Positions 26,484 to 35,775 are shown, numbered from the stretch's first letter. The stretch: 64,000 bases of DNA from Limnocylindrus sp040397235 (GCA_040397235.1 JBBAWH010000004.1:1-64000), one strand, 5' to 3'. Made by a program: numbers and translations. Notes: generated by a model not told the origin, from the letters alone.

Positions 26484-27769
26484 GACTTCTCCTCCGGTAC
26501 GTACCAGAGCACGATGCGATTCTCCTTGGCGAAGAGCTTTGCCGCCGTCTGCACCTGGTCCGCGGTCACCGCAAGGGCAAGGTCGAGATCGCGATTGATG
26601 CGACCTGGATCATTCAGCAGGGTGGCGTACATGCCGACCGCATCGGCGAGCTCCTCTGGATCGGATCGCGCCAGCAGCTCTTCGGACTCGGTCAGCGCCT
26701 TCGCGCGCTCAAGCTCTGCCGCGGTTGGCCCCTCGGCGGCGAGACGCTCCAACTCTTCGACGAAGGCGCGCTCCACCGCCTCGTTCGAAGCACCAGGGCG
26801 CACGGTGGCGGCGCCAACGATGATCGATGCTCCGCCAACAAACGGGAGGAGTGAGAGGCTCATATCCTGCGCGACCTGCTCATCGCGAACGAGGCGTCGG
26901 TAGAGGCGACTCCCCTTCCCGCCAGCAAGGATCTGGGTGGCGATCTCAATCGCGGGGATCAGTGGCGCGCTCAGCACCGGAGCGCGGAAGGCGAAGTGCA
27001 CGCGCGCCTCGGGAACCTTGTCGTGGATCGTCTTGCGGATCTCACCACCAAGCGGTGCGCTCAGCGCGAGGTCAGGGTGCGCCGGAAGTGCAGGGTTTGC
27101 AGGGATCGCGCCGAAATGTCGCTCCACGGCGGCGATGATCTCCTCTTCATCAATGTCGCCAACAACGGTGAGGACGGCATTGTTCGGTGCGTACCAGGTG
27201 GTGAAGAAGTCGCGCACATCCTCGAGCGAGGCGGCGTCAAGGTCTTCCATGGAGCCGATGGTGGGGTGATGGTACGGGTGCCCCTTCGGATACGCGAGCG
27301 CGAAGAGTTCAATGTAGGCGCTGCCGTACGGCTGGTTGTCGTAGCTGGATCGCTTCTCGTTCTTCACCACATCGCGCTGGTTGTCGAGGTTCGCCTGATC
27401 AAGCGCCGACAGGAGTGTGCCGAGTCGGTCGGCCTCCATCCAGAGGATCAGCTCCGCCCACTCCGCTGGCACGGTGGCGAAATAGTTGGTGCGATCGAGC
27501 CAGGTGGTGGCGTTCCCCTCTCCGCCGATTGATTCAACGAGGGTGAGGTGCTCCGCCTTGGTGACGTTCTCGGATCCTTGGAACATCAGGTGCTCAAAGA
27601 GGTGCGCGAATCCGGTGCGCCCGGCGCGTTCATCTTTTGAGCCGACGTGATACCAGATGTTGACGGCGGCGATCGGCGCGGTGCGATCAACGATCAGGAA
27701 GAGGCGCAAGCCGTTGGCGAGCCGATGTTCGCGAATCGGCAACGGCGGCGTCGCCGTGCGCGTCGTCAT
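26480..27769 (-). CDS. M16-family zinc metallopeptidase, catalytic subunit
   Basis: 429 aa. The inverted zinc motif is HLFEH (56-60) with third ligand E138 in VVKNEKRSSYD. The C-terminal substrate-clamp region and the family motif FSTWYAPNNAVL-like FFTTWYAPNNAVLTVVGD are present. It resembles bacterial processing peptidases (PqqL/YmxG/MPP-beta type). Together with the overlapping downstream inactive paralogue it probably forms a heterodimer that degrades short peptides. It begins one base after the upstream membrane-protein gene. Confidence 0.92.
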   Translation of the reverse strand: MTTRTATPPLPIREHRLANGLRLFLIVDRTAPIAAVNIWYHVGSKDERAGRTGFAHLFEHLMFQGSENVTKAEHLTLVESIGGEGNATTWLDRTNYFATVPAEWAELILWMEADRLGTLLSALDQANLDNQRDVVKNEKRSSYDNQPYGSAYIELFALAYPKGHPYHHPTIGSMEDLDAASLEDVRDFFTTWYAPNNAVLTVVGDIDEEEIIAAVERHFGAIPANPALPAHPDLALSAPLGGEIRKTIHDKVPEARVHFAFRAPVLSAPLIPAIEIATQILAGGKGSRLYRRLVRDEQVAQDMSLSLLPFVGGASIIVGAATVRPGASNEAVERAFVEELERLAAEGPTAAELERAKALTESEELLARSDPEELADAVGMYATLLNDPGRINRDLDLALAVTADQVQTAAKLFAKENRIVLWYVPEEKS

Positions 27770-27770
27770 C

Positions 27771-28169
27771 CTAGTTCTGGATGGCGATTGGAAGTGCTAA
27801 GAAGAGGAGAGCGCCACCAACGCCGACGGCAAGACCTTGCGCTGCGATGATCAGTGCAGTTCGGCGATCGGCGGCGAGTGCGACCTGGTCACTCACGCGG
27901 CTCATCTCGCCAATCTTGCCGAGGTTAAAGGTGCCCGCCAGGCCATACGCCATGCAGAAGCGTCGCTGTGCCTGAATCCAGCCGATTGCTGCGCCAGTGA
28001 GCGGCAGTGCAACGAGGAGGCGCGCCGAGTCACCAGGGGCCGAACCGAATGCGACCAGCCCGACTGCAAGGCTGATGCTGGCGACGAGGCCCCCAACGGC
28101 AGCCTTGCGGCGGCGCGCGATCTCATCGGGTCCAATGTTGCAGGCGCCAGGGGCGTAGGTCAGTTCCAC
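27771..28169 (-). CDS. conserved small membrane protein
   Basis: 132 aa with two membrane hairpins: hydrophobic segments at about 25-43 and 50-65, then at about 107-128. Conserved-looking cysteine motifs CNIGPDEIARRR near the N-terminus and RRFCMAYGLAGTFN in the middle suggest a recognisable but unnamed family; I cannot give a function. GTG start at 28169. A TACGAT hexamer stands exactly 6 nt upstream, so this gene leads the M16 operon as a leaderless message. Confidence 0.7.
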   Translation of the reverse strand: MELTYAPGACNIGPDEIARRRKAAVGGLVASISLAVGLVAFGSAPGDSARLLVALPLTGAAIGWIQAQRRFCMAYGLAGTFNLGKIGEMSRVSDQVALAADRRTALIIAAQGLAVGVGGALLFLALPIAIQN

Positions 28170-28173
28170 CTGC

Positions 28174-31100
28174 CTATCGTAGCCCGTGCACGCCGATCGG
28201 GTTCAGCGATACGCCCGACATGCTTGCCCGCACCGAGAGCGCCTCTGCCGACGCCACGGCGGTCTCCATAGCGGTGAGGCAGAGCACCCCGTACTCAACG
28301 GCGGCGAGGCGGATCTCAAGCGCGTCGCGCAGCGCACCCGTCGCCATCGACGGCGTGTTGACGACGAGGGCGACGGCGCCAGAGCGAATGAGGTCGGCAA
28401 TCCCAGGCGCCCCATCGCGCCCCTGGTCGCCGAGCGGGTGCGCCGTGCCGGCAGTGATGCCGAGCCCTGCGAGGGCGGTGCGCGTGCCGGGCGTGGCGAC
28501 CAGCTCGTAGCCGGCGGCGAGGAGTGGCGTGGCGAGGCGCGCCAGCAGGTGCTTGTCGCGGTCGGCGATGCTCAAGAGGGCGATGCGCTGAGGATCGCGC
28601 GGCGGCGGCGGCAGCAGGTTCGCTGCGATCAGCGCCTTGCCGAGCGCCTCCTCTGCTGTCAGGCCGAGTCCGATCACCTCGCCCGTCGACTGCATGAAGG
28701 GCCCGAGCGTTGGGTCGACGCCGCGGAGCTTCGCCGTGCTGAACGCTGGTGCCTTCACCGCCACACCGGTGGGGGCTGAGGCGATCCCCGATGCATAGCC
28801 CTTTGACGCCAGCGTGTCACCAAGTGCGATGTCAACGGCGAGCGGCACCATCGGGATCCCCGTCACCTTACTCATGAACGGCACGGTTCGGCTCGCGCGC
28901 GGATTCACCTCAATCAGGTAGATCCCTTTGTCGCGCACGATGAACTGCGCGTTGACGAGGCCGCGTACACCGATCTCGCGCACCAGGCGCATGAAGATTC
29001 CAGCGAGATCTTCTTGCTTCGCCGCTGAGAGGCGTTGTGGTGGATAGACGGCGATGGAGTCGCCTGAGTGCACGCCGGCGAGTTCGACGTGCTCTAAGAG
29101 GCCAGGGATCAGCACCGTCTCGCCATCGGTGACTGCGTCGATGTCGATCTCGATCCCCTCAAGGAAGCGATCGATGCGCAACGGCCGACCATCACCGATC
29201 TCGCCGATGCGGTCGAGCTGGCGCTCAAGATCCGGGAGCGAATAGGCGAAATCGATCGCGAGACCACCGATGACATACGACGGCCGAACGATCACCGGAT
29301 AGCCGATGCGCTCCACCAGGTCGATCGCCTCTTGACGACTGCGCGCCAGGCCGCCCTCGGGCTGCAAGATGCCGAGACGATCGAGGAGCGCAGCAAAGCG
29401 CACGCGATCCTCGGTCTCATCGATCGCCTCGAGTGAGGCGCCGAGGAGTGGCACGCCCGCTGCGGCGAGTGGTGCCGCAAGATTGAGTGGCGTCTGCCCG
29501 CCGAACTGCACGAAGGCTGGGAGCGTCGTCTCCCCCTCGGGCGATTCGGCACGCACGATCTCCATGATGGACTCGGCGTCGAGCGGCTCAAAGTAGAGGC
29601 GCGTCGACGCGTCAAAGTCGGTTGAGACCGTTTCGGGATTACTGTTCACCATCACCGCCGACCAGCCCCGCTCCGTCAGCCGCTCAGCGGCGCGGACGGC
29701 GCAGTAGTCAAACTCAATCCCTTGCCCAATGCGCACTGGCCCTGAGCCAATCACCATCGCCGCCTTTCGCGGCACTGGCGGCGCCTCTGGCGGTGAGCCA
29801 GCTGCGGCGTAGGTTGAATAGAAGTAGGGCGTGGCGGCGGCGAACTCCGCGGCGCAGGTGTCGACCATCGCGTACCCGGGCGTTAAGCCGAGCTGCGAGC
29901 GGCGCTGGGCAATGCGCGGCTCCGACACGCCGCTCATCAGCGCAAGGTCGCGATCGCCGATTGCGGAACGCTTCGCCGTGGCGAGCAGTGAGACCGAGGC
30001 GGGATCTGGGCCGATCAGCGTCTGGCCCGCGGCGCGCACTCGGTGTTCAATGGCGATGAGACGCTCAAACTCCGCGAGGAACCAGCGCGTGATCCCCGTT
30101 GCGGCGTGAATCTGGTCGGCCGACACACCGCGGCGCATCGCTGCGAAGAGTCGCCAGAGTCGCGAGTCCGATGGCCGCAAGAAGTGGCGCAGCGCTGGCG
30201 CATCGTCCTTCGCGATGATCGGCGCGAGCTCCGCCTCCCACGAGGCCTCCTCCGCCGTTGGGCCGCTCCCCGACTGCTCCATCGAACGCAGGGCTTTGTT
30301 CAGTGCGGCACCAAAGGTGCGATCGATCGACATCACCTCGCCGGTCGCCTTCATCTGACTGCCGAGCAGGCGATCGGCGCCAGGGAACTTGTCGAATGGG
30401 AAGCGCGGCAGCTTCACCACGATGTAGTCGAGGGCGGGCTCGAAGGCGGCGACGGTGGTGCGCGTGACGGCGTTCGGGATCTCGCGCAGCGTGCGACCGA
30501 TGGCGATCTGCGCCGCCACACGTGCGATCGGATACCCGGTCGCCTTGCTGGCCAGCGCCGAGCTGCGGCTGACGCGCGGGTTCACCTCAATCACCACGTA
30601 CTCGGTGTAGTCGGGCGAGAGGGCGAGCTGCACGTTGCAGCCCCCCTCTACGCCGAGGGCGCGAATGATGTCGAGCGAGGCGGTCCGAAGGCGCTGGTGC
30701 ACTGGGTCGGGCAGGGTCTGCACGGGGGCGACCACGATGCTGTCGCCCGTATGCACGCCGAGCGGATCCACGTTCTCCATGGAGCAGACGGCGATGCAGG
30801 TGTCCTCGGCGTCACGCATCACCTCGTATTCGATCTCCTGCCAGCCGACGAGGCAGCGCTCGATCATCACCTGGCGAATCGGGCTGGCGCGCAAGCCGCT
30901 CTGCACGCGCTCCCAGTACTCCTCCCCAGTGGCGACGATGCCGCCGCCCGTGCCGCCGAGGGTGAAGGCGGGGCGAATGATGGCGGGGAGACCGATCTGT
31001 GCGAGCGCCGCCGTTGCGGCCTTCATGCGCTCGTCGTCGCTGGCCCCCTGCACCATGGCGCTCGGTGCCGTCGGCTGACCGATGCGATCGCACATCTCGC

Positions 31101-31491
31101 GGAAGAGTTCACGATCCTCCGCCATCTTGATCGCAGAGAGCGGCGTGCCGAGGAGGCGAATCGGATGCCGCTTGAACACACCGGCATCGTCGAGTGCCAC
31201 CGCCATGTTGAGTGCCGTCTGCCCGCCGAGCCCGGCGAGCAGCCCCTCAGGCTTCTCGCGTTCGATGATGCGTTCAATCACCTCAACGGTGAGTGGCTCT
31301 AAGTAGACGACATCGGCAACCGACGGGTCGGTCATGATCGTCGCCGGATTGGAGTTCACGAGAATGGTGCGGATCCCTTCGGCGCGCAGCGCGCGACACG
31401 CCTGCGTTCCTGCGTAGTCAAACTCCGCCGCCTGGCCAATCACCACTGGCCCTGAGCCGATGATCAGAACGCTTGCCGGTTTGGTACTCAT
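28174..31491 (-). CDS. carB: carbamoyl-phosphate synthase large subunit
   Basis: Makes carbamoyl phosphate for pyrimidine and arginine synthesis from ammonia delivered by CarA, bicarbonate and two ATP. 1105 aa, full length. Two homologous ATP-grasp halves are visible: first half with GSGPVVIGQAAEFDYAG, GGTGGG and EVNPRVSRSSALASKATGYPIA; second half with GSGPVRIGQGIEFDYC, RPSYVIGG and EVNPRASRTVPFMSKVTGIP. The C-terminal MGS-like allosteric domain ends the protein. Its start overlaps the carA stop by four bases. The 3' end extends past the start of the next operon's promoter hexamer. Confidence 0.98.
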   Translation of the reverse strand: MSTKPASVLIIGSGPVVIGQAAEFDYAGTQACRALRAEGIRTILVNSNPATIMTDPSVADVVYLEPLTVEVIERIIEREKPEGLLAGLGGQTALNMAVALDDAGVFKRHPIRLLGTPLSAIKMAEDRELFREMCDRIGQPTAPSAMVQGASDDERMKAATAALAQIGLPAIIRPAFTLGGTGGGIVATGEEYWERVQSGLRASPIRQVMIERCLVGWQEIEYEVMRDAEDTCIAVCSMENVDPLGVHTGDSIVVAPVQTLPDPVHQRLRTASLDIIRALGVEGGCNVQLALSPDYTEYVVIEVNPRVSRSSALASKATGYPIARVAAQIAIGRTLREIPNAVTRTTVAAFEPALDYIVVKLPRFPFDKFPGADRLLGSQMKATGEVMSIDRTFGAALNKALRSMEQSGSGPTAEEASWEAELAPIIAKDDAPALRHFLRPSDSRLWRLFAAMRRGVSADQIHAATGITRWFLAEFERLIAIEHRVRAAGQTLIGPDPASVSLLATAKRSAIGDRDLALMSGVSEPRIAQRRSQLGLTPGYAMVDTCAAEFAAATPYFYSTYAAAGSPPEAPPVPRKAAMVIGSGPVRIGQGIEFDYCAVRAAERLTERGWSAVMVNSNPETVSTDFDASTRLYFEPLDAESIMEIVRAESPEGETTLPAFVQFGGQTPLNLAAPLAAAGVPLLGASLEAIDETEDRVRFAALLDRLGILQPEGGLARSRQEAIDLVERIGYPVIVRPSYVIGGLAIDFAYSLPDLERQLDRIGEIGDGRPLRIDRFLEGIEIDIDAVTDGETVLIPGLLEHVELAGVHSGDSIAVYPPQRLSAAKQEDLAGIFMRLVREIGVRGLVNAQFIVRDKGIYLIEVNPRASRTVPFMSKVTGIPMVPLAVDIALGDTLASKGYASGIASAPTGVAVKAPAFSTAKLRGVDPTLGPFMQSTGEVIGLGLTAEEALGKALIAANLLPPPPRDPQRIALLSIADRDKHLLARLATPLLAAGYELVATPGTRTALAGLGITAGTAHPLGDQGRDGAPGIADLIRSGAVALVVNTPSMATGALRDALEIRLAAVEYGVLCLTAMETAVASAEALSVRASMSGVSLNPIGVHGLR
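28176..28181 (-). promoter_or_regulatory. leaderless -10 of the M16 operon
   Basis: TACGAT exactly 6 nt before the GTG at 28169. Confidence 0.5.
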
Positions 31492-32672
31492 CGCTCGCTC
31501 TGAGCGATCGCGGTCATGAAGCGATCAAACACTGGCGTCGCGTCAAGTGGGCCCGGCGAACCTTCGGGGTGATACTGCACCGTCTCAATCGGCAGCTCGC
31601 GGTGTCGCAGCCCCTCAACGGAGCCGTCGTTCAGGTTGATCTGGCTCACTTCAAATCCTGAGTCAATCGGGAGCGTGCCGCCAACCACCTCAACCTCATG
31701 GTTCTGCGCCGTTACGTAGACACGGCCACTCGGCAGGTCGCGCACCGGATGATTCGCGCCGTGATGCCCGAACGCGAGTCGCTTCGTCTCGGCACCAGCG
31801 GCGCGCGCCACAATCTGATGCCCGAGGCAGATGCCGAGCAGCGGTCGCCCCGTGGCGATGATCTCGCGCGCCAGCGCAACGGGCCCAGTGAGTCGCGCCG
31901 GGTCCCCAGGACCAGGCGAGAGCACGATGCCGACCGGCCCCCCATCCAAGAGGTCGTTGCTCAAGGTGTTGTGCGGGTGCACGCGCACGCGCAGGCCGCG
32001 TGATCGCAGCGCGCGAACGATATTGGACTTCAGTCCGAAGTCCACGACGACAACGAGCGGCTCGTTCGCGTCGCCATACGTCTCAACGCGCGTTGGTGAG
32101 ACCTGAGCGACGAAGTCTTCGCTCTCCCACGGGGTGATCAGCTTGGTCGCGGCAACGGCGGCGTCGAAGTCGCTCTCCCACGGCGCAGAGATGCGCGCGC
32201 GCTGGGCGCCCGTATCGCGCAAGCGACGGGCAAGGCTGCGCGTCTCGACGCCAGCAATCGCTGGCACGTTATGCGCACGCAGCAGTGCGGCAAGTTGCGC
32301 GGCATCGTCACTGATCGCGGCGGTGGCGTGCGCAACCACGAGTCCGCGCAGCCATGGGCGGGCGCTCTGGTCGTCGGCGATCAGTCGGCCGTGGTTGCCG
32401 ATGAGCGGATAGGTCATCAGCACGACTTGGCCGGCGTAGCTCGGGTCGGTGCAGATCTCTTGGTAGCCCGATTGGCTGGTGTTCATGACGAGGTCACCGC
32501 CCGATGCGATCGGCGCACCCCACGAGACGCCAGGGAAGACGCTGCCATCTTCGAGTGTGAGGAGGGCGGGCCCGTGATCGCCGATGCGCGCGTCAACAAC
32601 AGAGGCAGATTCTGGGAGGGGAATAAGGGAGCGGCGATAGGGTGCGAGGCTTCGAATTGCGCGCTCGTTCAC
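31488..32672 (-). CDS. carA: carbamoyl-phosphate synthase small (glutaminase) subunit
   Basis: Supplies ammonia from glutamine to CarB. 394 aa. The N-terminal CarA domain has LTLEDGSVFPGVSWG and MTYPLIGNHG; the C-terminal class I glutaminase has the nucleophile in LGICLGHQI and the histidine/glutamate end in QYHPEGSPGP. GTG start at 32672 with GAGAGGAG upstream. The tRNA-Lys gene lies about 75 bases upstream in the same direction. No PyrR-type or UTP-sensing attenuator is evident in that gap. Confidence 0.97.
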   Translation of the reverse strand: MNERAIRSLAPYRRSLIPLPESASVVDARIGDHGPALLTLEDGSVFPGVSWGAPIASGGDLVMNTSQSGYQEICTDPSYAGQVVLMTYPLIGNHGRLIADDQSARPWLRGLVVAHATAAISDDAAQLAALLRAHNVPAIAGVETRSLARRLRDTGAQRARISAPWESDFDAAVAATKLITPWESEDFVAQVSPTRVETYGDANEPLVVVVDFGLKSNIVRALRSRGLRVRVHPHNTLSNDLLDGGPVGIVLSPGPGDPARLTGPVALAREIIATGRPLLGICLGHQIVARAAGAETKRLAFGHHGANHPVRDLPSGRVYVTAQNHEVEVVGGTLPIDSGFEVSQINLNDGSVEGLRHRELPIETVQYHPEGSPGPLDATPVFDRFMTAIAQSER

Positions 32673-32746
32673 CTGTACTCCTCTCCGGCCTCACAGGGCC
32701 ATCTGCGATCTCTCTGGATCGTCTCGAAAGGAACGCCAGTCTTCAC

Positions 32747-32821
32747 TGGTGAGCCGGGTGGGATTCGAACCCACGACCTAGTGATTAAGAGTCACTTGCT
32801 CTACCGCTGAGCTACCGGCCC
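32747..32821 (-). tRNA. tRNA-Lys (anticodon CUU)
   Basis: 75-nt minus-strand cloverleaf. Acceptor GGGCCGG pairs with CCGGCTC (one G-U), CCA is encoded at 32747-32749, D arm is AGCTCAGCGGTAGAGC, anticodon stem AGTGA/TCACT encloses loop CTCTTAA, and the T arm carries GTTCGAATC. Anticodon CTT reads AAG. Confidence 0.96.
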
Positions 32822-32862
32822 ACGGCGGAGAATAGATGAGCGGGGCGTAGCGTGCTACGGCG

Positions 32863-33807
32863 CTACCGGCGCGCGGCGGCTCCCTCGGTAACAAGGGCAT
32901 CCAGCACCGCGGAGAGTCGAGCTGCCAAGGCGGCGTGGCCGGACGCATTCGGGTGGAACGGGATCTCGCCATCCCTCCCCCATTGGTATGGCTCGGGGTC
33001 GCAGAGGCGATGGCCGAGGAAGGCGTCGGCGAGTTCGGCGACACGGAGTCGCGGGTCGTTGACGGTGGTGATCGCCCCACGAACGCGGTCGGCGATGTCG
33101 CCCCCCCACTCTTCGAGCACCGCAAGGTCAGCGTCAGAGATGCTGTCGCCGGGAGCACGCAAGCCGGAGCATGCGTCAAGGCCGGGGGTGCCCGCCGCAG
33201 GGAGCGAGTCGGCGTACATGACCACGATGACCACCGCGTTCGGCGCCTTGGCGAGCACCGTGCGATAGAGGCGCACCAGGGTGCCGCTGAGGGCTGCCGC
33301 CTGGGGCTTCATGCGCTCGCCCGCGGCGACGCAGGCGGCCGCATCCTCGGTGCGGCAGGCAGCGAAGACCTCAGAGAAGCCGGCGTCGTTCCCGCCGATG
33401 CCGAGCATGACGATGTCGGTCTCGGCGCTGAGCGCCTGCACCTGCAAGATCTCCCCCGCGCGCATGCGGCGATCGACCAGATCGGCGACAACGGCGCCGC
33501 TGCACGAGACGTGGGTCAGTGAGAGTCGCATGTTGGTTGGCATCAAGAGGCGCGGCCAGGCTGGCCCGCGGGCACAGACACTCGGCGCGCCAAGAACCTG
33601 CAGCGTGCCGCGATCAAACGGGAGCGCCGCCGACGCGTAACTGTCACCAATAACAACGAGGTTCAGCGTTGGCAGTGATGCATCACTCGGGCCGACCAGG
33701 ATCGGCGCCGGGATCGCCGCGTCGAAGCGCAGCCCTGGCCCGCCGACGCCACCGAGCGCGGCGACGATCAGTCCGGCGAGGGCACCAGCAACAAGACGCT
33801 TACGCAT
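32863..33807 (-). CDS. secreted SGNH/GDSL-type hydrolase
   Basis: 314 aa extracytoplasmic esterase/lipase-like enzyme. A signal peptide is clear: MRKRLVAGALAGLIVAALGG. Catalytic blocks appear in order: block I GDSYASA (Ser), block II around SCSGAVV (Gly), block III GIGGND (Asn), and block V FHPNASGH (Asp-like position plus His) at the end. Four or more cysteines suggest disulphides outside the cell. It starts inside the end of meaB (eight-base overlap) and so is probably co-expressed with folE-B12-meaB. The substrate (lipid, acyl ester or polysaccharide acetyl) is not identifiable. Confidence 0.87.
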   Translation of the reverse strand: MRKRLVAGALAGLIVAALGGVGGPGLRFDAAIPAPILVGPSDASLPTLNLVVIGDSYASAALPFDRGTLQVLGAPSVCARGPAWPRLLMPTNMRLSLTHVSCSGAVVADLVDRRMRAGEILQVQALSAETDIVMLGIGGNDAGFSEVFAACRTEDAAACVAAGERMKPQAAALSGTLVRLYRTVLAKAPNAVVIVVMYADSLPAAGTPGLDACSGLRAPGDSISDADLAVLEEWGGDIADRVRGAITTVNDPRLRVAELADAFLGHRLCDPEPYQWGRDGEIPFHPNASGHAALAARLSAVLDALVTEGAAARR

Positions 33808-34726
33808 CAGGCGTCTCGCTGATGCCGAAGAGCGCGGTGAGCGATCCAGTCAACGATTGAGTTCCGGCAACGATCTGCTCGGCGCGCGTCGTGAGTGCGC
33901 CGCTCGCCCTTGCCTCGCGCACCTGCGCATCAACATGTGATTCGGCGGCGGCAACAAGGTGCGCCTCAACACGGCGAGCGCGACCGCGCACGCCGCGGCC
34001 CGCGCCCAGGTCGTCGATGGTGGCCAAGAGTTCACTGATTCCAGCACCAGCGGTGGCAGAGACGAGCGCAAGCTCCGGCGCGCCAGCGCCGAGGGCGAGT
34101 CCACTGCGCAGGCGATCGAAGGCCGCCTGTGCGCCAGGTCGATCCGACTTGTTCACCGCAACGATATCGGCAACCTCGAGGATCCCCGCCTTCATCGCCT
34201 GCACCTCGTCACCACCCTCAGGCCCCTCCACAACGAGCAGCACATCGGCGAGCCGTGCAATGCCGATCTCGGCCTGTCCAGCGCCTACGGTCTCCACAAA
34301 GATCAGATCAAACCCTGCCGCCTCAACCAAGATGGTTGCCGCAGCGGCGACATGCGCGAGCGATCGACCGCTGCCACGTGTAGCAATGGAGCGCGTGAAG
34401 CGACCGTCATCGTCGGGATGCTCGTCAATGCGCACGCGATCGCCAAGCAGTGCACCACCGCTCTCGTGGGAGCTCGGGTCAATTGCGAGGATGGCGACGC
34501 GACGACCGCCAGCACGCGCCACATCGGCGAGGGCTGCAGCGAGTGAACTCTTCCCCGCCCCAGGCGAACCAGTCAGCCCCACGACAAGGGCGTTGCGCGC
34601 GTCGGCCACCGATGCGGCGAGCGCCTCTTGAATGCGTTTATTTGCTGCCGGACCCGGACGCTCTACCGCGCTGATCCCCTGCGCCAGCTCGCGCCGCGCC
34701 GCGAGATGCTTAGCGTCGGCGGGCAT
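33800..34726 (-). CDS. meaB: MeaB/ArgK-type GTPase, methylmalonyl-CoA mutase chaperone
   Basis: G3E GTPase that protects and loads cobalamin on methylmalonyl-CoA mutase. 308 aa from ATG 34726; the longer open frame upstream reads the antisense of the B12-binding gene and is rejected. Walker A GSPGAGKS (53-60), the switch region DPSSHESGGALLGDR, FVETVGAGQAE, and NKSD for guanine recognition. It overlaps the B12-binding gene by 17 bases, which supports joint function. No mutase large subunit is encoded in this window. Confidence 0.94.
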   Translation of the reverse strand: MPADAKHLAARRELAQGISAVERPGPAANKRIQEALAASVADARNALVVGLTGSPGAGKSSLAAALADVARAGGRRVAILAIDPSSHESGGALLGDRVRIDEHPDDDGRFTRSIATRGSGRSLAHVAAAATILVEAAGFDLIFVETVGAGQAEIGIARLADVLLVVEGPEGGDEVQAMKAGILEVADIVAVNKSDRPGAQAAFDRLRSGLALGAGAPELALVSATAGAGISELLATIDDLGAGRGVRGRARRVEAHLVAAAESHVDAQVREARASGALTTRAEQIVAGTQSLTGSLTALFGISETPDA

Positions 34727-35117
34727 TCGCGCGTAGGAAGGTGGCAACTTCGGCAATCGTGGTTCCTGGCCCGAATATTCCCGAGATGCCGGCCTGCTCG
34801 AGCTCTGGGCGATCGGCCTCGGGGATGATTCCGCCCGCGACCACCAGCACATCGCTGGCACCAGAGGCGCGCAGGCTTGCGACGAGCTTCGGCAGAAGGG
34901 TTGCATGGGCACCGGAGAGGATCGAGCAGCCGACCACATCCACGTCCTCTTCAATTGCGGCGGCAACGATCGCATCAAGCGTGCGACGCAGCCCGGTGTA
35001 GATCACCTCGAAGCCTTCGTCGCGCAGACCGCGCGCAAGCACCTTGGCGCCACGGTCATGGCCGTCAAGGCCAGGCTTGGCGATCAACACACGAATCGGC
35101 GTCGTTCGCTCAGCCAT
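34710..35117 (-). CDS. cobalamin-binding subunit/domain protein of methylmalonyl-CoA mutase type
   Basis: 135 aa stand-alone B12-binding domain. The base-off ligand motif DGHDRG (18-23, H20 is the cobalt ligand) is followed by VIYTGLRRT, the SILSGAH motif, and GGIIP with GPGTTI near the end, all as in the C-terminal domain of methylmalonyl-CoA mutase. Archaeal and some bacterial mutases carry this domain on a separate polypeptide, so this would pair with a large subunit encoded elsewhere. ATG at 35117 overlaps the folE 3' end by eight bases; start chosen where the conserved domain begins. Confidence 0.92.
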   Translation of the reverse strand: MAERTTPIRVLIAKPGLDGHDRGAKVLARGLRDEGFEVIYTGLRRTLDAIVAAAIEEDVDVVGCSILSGAHATLLPKLVASLRASGASDVLVVAGGIIPEADRPELEQAGISGIFGPGTTIAEVATFLRANARRR

Positions 35118-35751
35118 GGAGCCCCTCGCGTCGCGCCACGCCGCGATCATGTGCGCGCGCCAGCGCCTCACGCAACGTGGCATCGGTGCGCAGCGACCCG
35201 CGCATCGCTTCGGTGGTCATCACAACGCCCGGCTGGCGTGCGCCGCGCGCCGCAAGGCAGAGATGCTCGGCGCTGATCAGCACGCCAACGCCGGCTGGCG
35301 CGAGGGCGTCGTTCAGTGCATCGGCGACCTGCGCGGTGAGGCGCTCCTGCACCTGCAGTCGGCGCGCAAAGGCATCAACGAGGCGTGGAATCTTCGAGAG
35401 GCCAACGATGCGACCGCTCGGCACGTAGCCAACGGTGGCGACGCCAGGGAACGGGAGGAGGTGATGTTCGCAGAGGGCGTGGAACGGGATCCCCTCAACA
35501 ACGACGAGGTCTCCGGCTGGGGCGCCCGCTGGCTCCTCGAAGACGGTGCCAAGGATCTCGTACGGATCGCTCGCATAGCCACTGGTGAGCTCGAGCATGG
35601 CGCGAGCAACGCGGCCTGGGGTATCGACGAGCCCGTCACGCGCTGGATCCTCGCCAATGGCGCGCAGGATGGTCTCAGCCGCCTCAGCGATCCGGGCCTC
35701 GGCATCTGTAGTGGGCACGATTGCCCGCGCTGTCTTGCTCTTTGACTGCAT
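35110..35751 (-). CDS. folE: GTP cyclohydrolase I
   Basis: First step of tetrahydrofolate (or other pterin) synthesis: GTP to dihydroneopterin triphosphate. 213 aa. Zinc site residues C94 and H97 (ALCEHHLLPF) and C165 (EHLCLAARG) are present, plus the conserved DTPGRVARAM, GLSKIPRLVDAFARRLQVQERLT and QPGVVMTTEAMRG. First gene of an operon with the B12-binding protein, meaB and the SGNH hydrolase. A TAGGAT hexamer lies exactly 6 nt before the ATG, so the mRNA is leaderless by prediction. Confidence 0.97.
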   Translation of the reverse strand: MQSKSKTARAIVPTTDAEARIAEAAETILRAIGEDPARDGLVDTPGRVARAMLELTSGYASDPYEILGTVFEEPAGAPAGDLVVVEGIPFHALCEHHLLPFPGVATVGYVPSGRIVGLSKIPRLVDAFARRLQVQERLTAQVADALNDALAPAGVGVLISAEHLCLAARGARQPGVVMTTEAMRGSLRTDATLREALARAHDRGVARREGLHG

Positions 35752-35757
35752 TCGCTC

Positions 35758-35763
35758 ATCCTA
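35758..35763 (-). promoter_or_regulatory. leaderless -10 of folE
   Basis: TAGGAT, 6 nt upstream of the ATG at 35751. The divergent gene has an identical hexamer at 35776-35781. Confidence 0.55.
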
Positions 35764-35775
35764 CCCGCCCCGTCG

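Noticed and set aside
30043..31302. 419-codon plus-strand frame opposite carB
   Set aside because: CarB is complete with all ATP-grasp motifs; the shadow has none.
32673..32746. Pyrimidine-sensing attenuator upstream of carA
   Set aside because: No terminator/antiterminator pair or PyrR-like binding loop could be drawn in the gap between tRNA-Lys and carA.
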